DNA of 64,000 nt, from positions 62,001-126,000 of the forward strand of contig QPMI01000546.1 in the NCBI GenBank assembly GCA_004431415.1. The letters are read 5' to 3'. Source of the stretch: Cyanophora paradoxa. Taxonomy: Eukaryota; Glaucocystophyceae; Cyanophorales; Cyanophoraceae. The position numbers and the translations under genes were made by a program. Numbering within the stretch: the first letter of the stretch is position 1; every line of letters starts with the position of its first letter. Shown piece by piece: positions 62,433 to 64,000 of this stretch. Below the pieces are notes generated by a model. It was not told where the DNA came from and made no database searches. It saw nothing but the letters and a program-made list of their open reading frames with translations.

Positions 62433-64000
62433 TCAGCCCTGGGGCCGGACGGGCACCGCCACGCCGCCCATGCCCCACACGCCGGCGGAGGGGTACGACG
62501 CGCCCGAGTACGCTCCGCCGTACCCGTAGCGGATCTGCTCCTCCACGCCCGGCATCGCCGCTGCGGACCCCGGCACCACCCATCAGCGACGGGGACGCGA
62601 GGGCGGGCGGGCGGGGCGGGGCGGGGCGGGGCGGGCCCTCGGCCTCGAGGAGGAGGGCGACGAGCTGGAGGATGTGGTGGTCCGTCCCGCTGATGTGCAC
62701 CGTCGGGCTCCGGATCTGCCCGCACCCGTACGCCCCCGTCGCCTCGAGCTCGGAGTGCGGGGGGTGGGGCCGGGCAGGCAAGCCCGGCGCACCTGCCGCT
62801 CGACGAGGCCGTCCACGGCGGTGCGGAGGGCGCCCAGCAGCTGGGCCGTCTCCCAGCTGCACGTGAAGGAGACCCAGGGGTCGGGCCCCACCTGGATCAC
62901 CGCGTTCGCCTGCGCAATCGCGGCGATCACGAGGGAGCGGGGGGGCCGGGCGGGGCGGGGAAGAGGGGGGGAAGGGACCTCGGGGGGGGCGGCGGGGCGC
63001 GGGAGGCAGTAGAGCTGGGCCGGGGCGAAGAGGACGAGCTGCAGCGGCGTCGCCAGCGTGCACGTCCGCAGGAAGACCTGCGGGCGCTCGGTCAGCGGCT
63101 GCGCTCGGCTGTGGCGGGCGGCGTCGCTGGGGCTGGAGCTGGGGCGGGCGGGCCTGGGAGGTGCGGATCTTCTCGTGGAAGACCACCCAGCGGTGCCGCG
63201 CCAGCTCGAAGGCCTGCGCCCCGGCGTCAGGCGAGGGCGAGGGCGAGGGCGAGGGCGAGGAGGCGGGGGCGCGCGCCTCGCGGTCGTTGGCGAGGACGGA
63301 GGAGGGGTGCGGCGCCGCCTTGCAGTTCGCCCCGAAGCCCCGCCCCGTCCAGTCCCGGGTCCGGAACTTGTACCCCCGGCTCCCCTTCGTGCCCCTGCGC
63401 CCGCCTCGGGTCGGGGGGGGAGGGGGGGTACGAGGGGCGGGGATACGACGCACATGGGGGGGAAGATCTCCGCGAGGGAGGGGTACAGGCAGGCGACGAG
63501 GACACCCCGCACGATCGGGACGGACGCGCTGCGGTGATTCTCAGTTCAGACCGCCGACTCAAATGGCGCGAACGGGCGAGAGGACCTGTAGCAGTTCGGG
63601 TCGAACGGCTGCGTCGGCTTCGGGGCCGCCTCCGACTCGGCCTCCTTCGGGGCGAGGCGCGCATCAGGGAGCTACGAGATGGAACGCGTTCGGGCGGGCG
63701 GGCGGGCGGGCCTTCGGGGGCGGGGCGGAGGAGAAGCCGCCGGCGAGGGAGGCGCGGGTGAGGGGCAGGGGCGCCCCCGCCGCGCTCGAGCGGAACCTGC
63801 GCGGTAGCGAGCGTCGGCGTCGGGCCGAGCCCAGGTGGAGAGTTGGTGCAGGCTCTGGTGGCGGGCCGCCGGGCGGGGCGGGGCGGGGCGGGGCGGGCGG
63901 ACCCGATCTCGGCGAGGAGGGACTCGAACTGGAGGCGCAGCGAGGCCATCGAGCGCAGCACCGTGTGCGACAGGAAGTTGCTGCGCGGCGGGGGGACCCG
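62433..64000 (-). CDS. DEAH-box RNA helicase, C-terminal half (5' end beyond the window)
   Basis: The minus-strand exons read the accessory domains of a DHX-type helicase in family order: NFLSHTVLRSMASLRLQFES, then LLAEIG; FDPNCYR; VPIVRGVLVACLYPSLAEI; RGYKFRTRDW, then a stretch ending HPSSVLANDREAR; HRWVVFHEKIRTSQ; VFLRTCTLATPLQLVLFAPA; DPWVSFTCSWETAQLLGALR. The HPSSV, EKIRTS and FLRTCT...LQLVLF segments are typical of the OB-fold/HA2 region of DHX9/DHX29/DHX36/DHX57-like helicases. A Gly/Tyr-rich tail (YGYGGAYSGASYPSAG) ends at the stop 62433-62435. One intron has a GC donor (after KIRTSQ). The motor domains lie to the right of the window, so the exact subfamily is open. Confidence 0.85.

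Overview
The window is nuclear DNA from a GC-rich, intron-rich eukaryote, most likely a microalga; the lineage cannot be fixed from the sequence. The host genes have many short introns (GT-AG, plus several GC-AG), often opening with GTAC(C)CC and ending in CGCAG, and some very small exons. Host genes I can read are: a caleosin/peroxygenase (left edge), an unrecognised four-exon RGG/Gln-rich protein, a protein with two KRKYF basic repeats, a helicase-associated-domain protein, a short ankyrin-repeat protein, a TRAPPC12-like trafficking subunit, a RING-like protein, a C2 plus parallel beta-helix protein, an AT-hook/Gln-rich protein, a Myb-like protein, a small hAT-derived protein without a visible catalytic domain, and the 3' half of a DEAH-box RNA helicase (right edge).

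Two large mobile elements lie in this host DNA. At 5105-11395 (minus strand) is a tyrosine-recombinase retrotransposon of the DIRS order, with gag, RT-RNase H and recombinase genes and split direct repeats in the PAT/Ngaro/TOC arrangement. At 29556-52222 is a 22.7 kb Polinton/Maverick-type virus-like element, visibly AT-richer than the host. It has about 427-bp terminal inverted repeats, TG...CA ends and a 6-bp TACGTA repeat at each end that fits a target-site duplication.

The Polinton carries a full replication, integration and capsid set: protein-primed family B DNA polymerase, retroviral-type integrase, double-jelly-roll-like major capsid protein, minor capsid proteins and a packaging ATPase. 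It also has an HNH-AP2 endonuclease, a small ExoX-C-like protein, a patatin-like phospholipase and one exceptional gene: a tail-fibre-like protein of about 2000 residues with acidic repeats, 12-residue HxH repeats, four copies of a CRYFDI-type module and a C-terminal S74 (endosialidase-type) intramolecular chaperone. The fibre, the lipase and two tandem paralogues next to the left terminal repeat look like a host-recognition and entry module. I see no adenovirus-type maturation protease.

The larger Polinton genes appear broken by frameshifts. Every break I could resolve is a loss of one base inside a short homopolymer. The same lesion type occurs in two host genes and most of the retrotransposon lesions. 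I therefore read them as probable consensus (homopolymer-length) errors, and the element may be intact. The rest of the window (about 53.9-57.2 kb and 58.3-62.4 kb) is gene-poor and full of short direct, inverted and tandem repeats.
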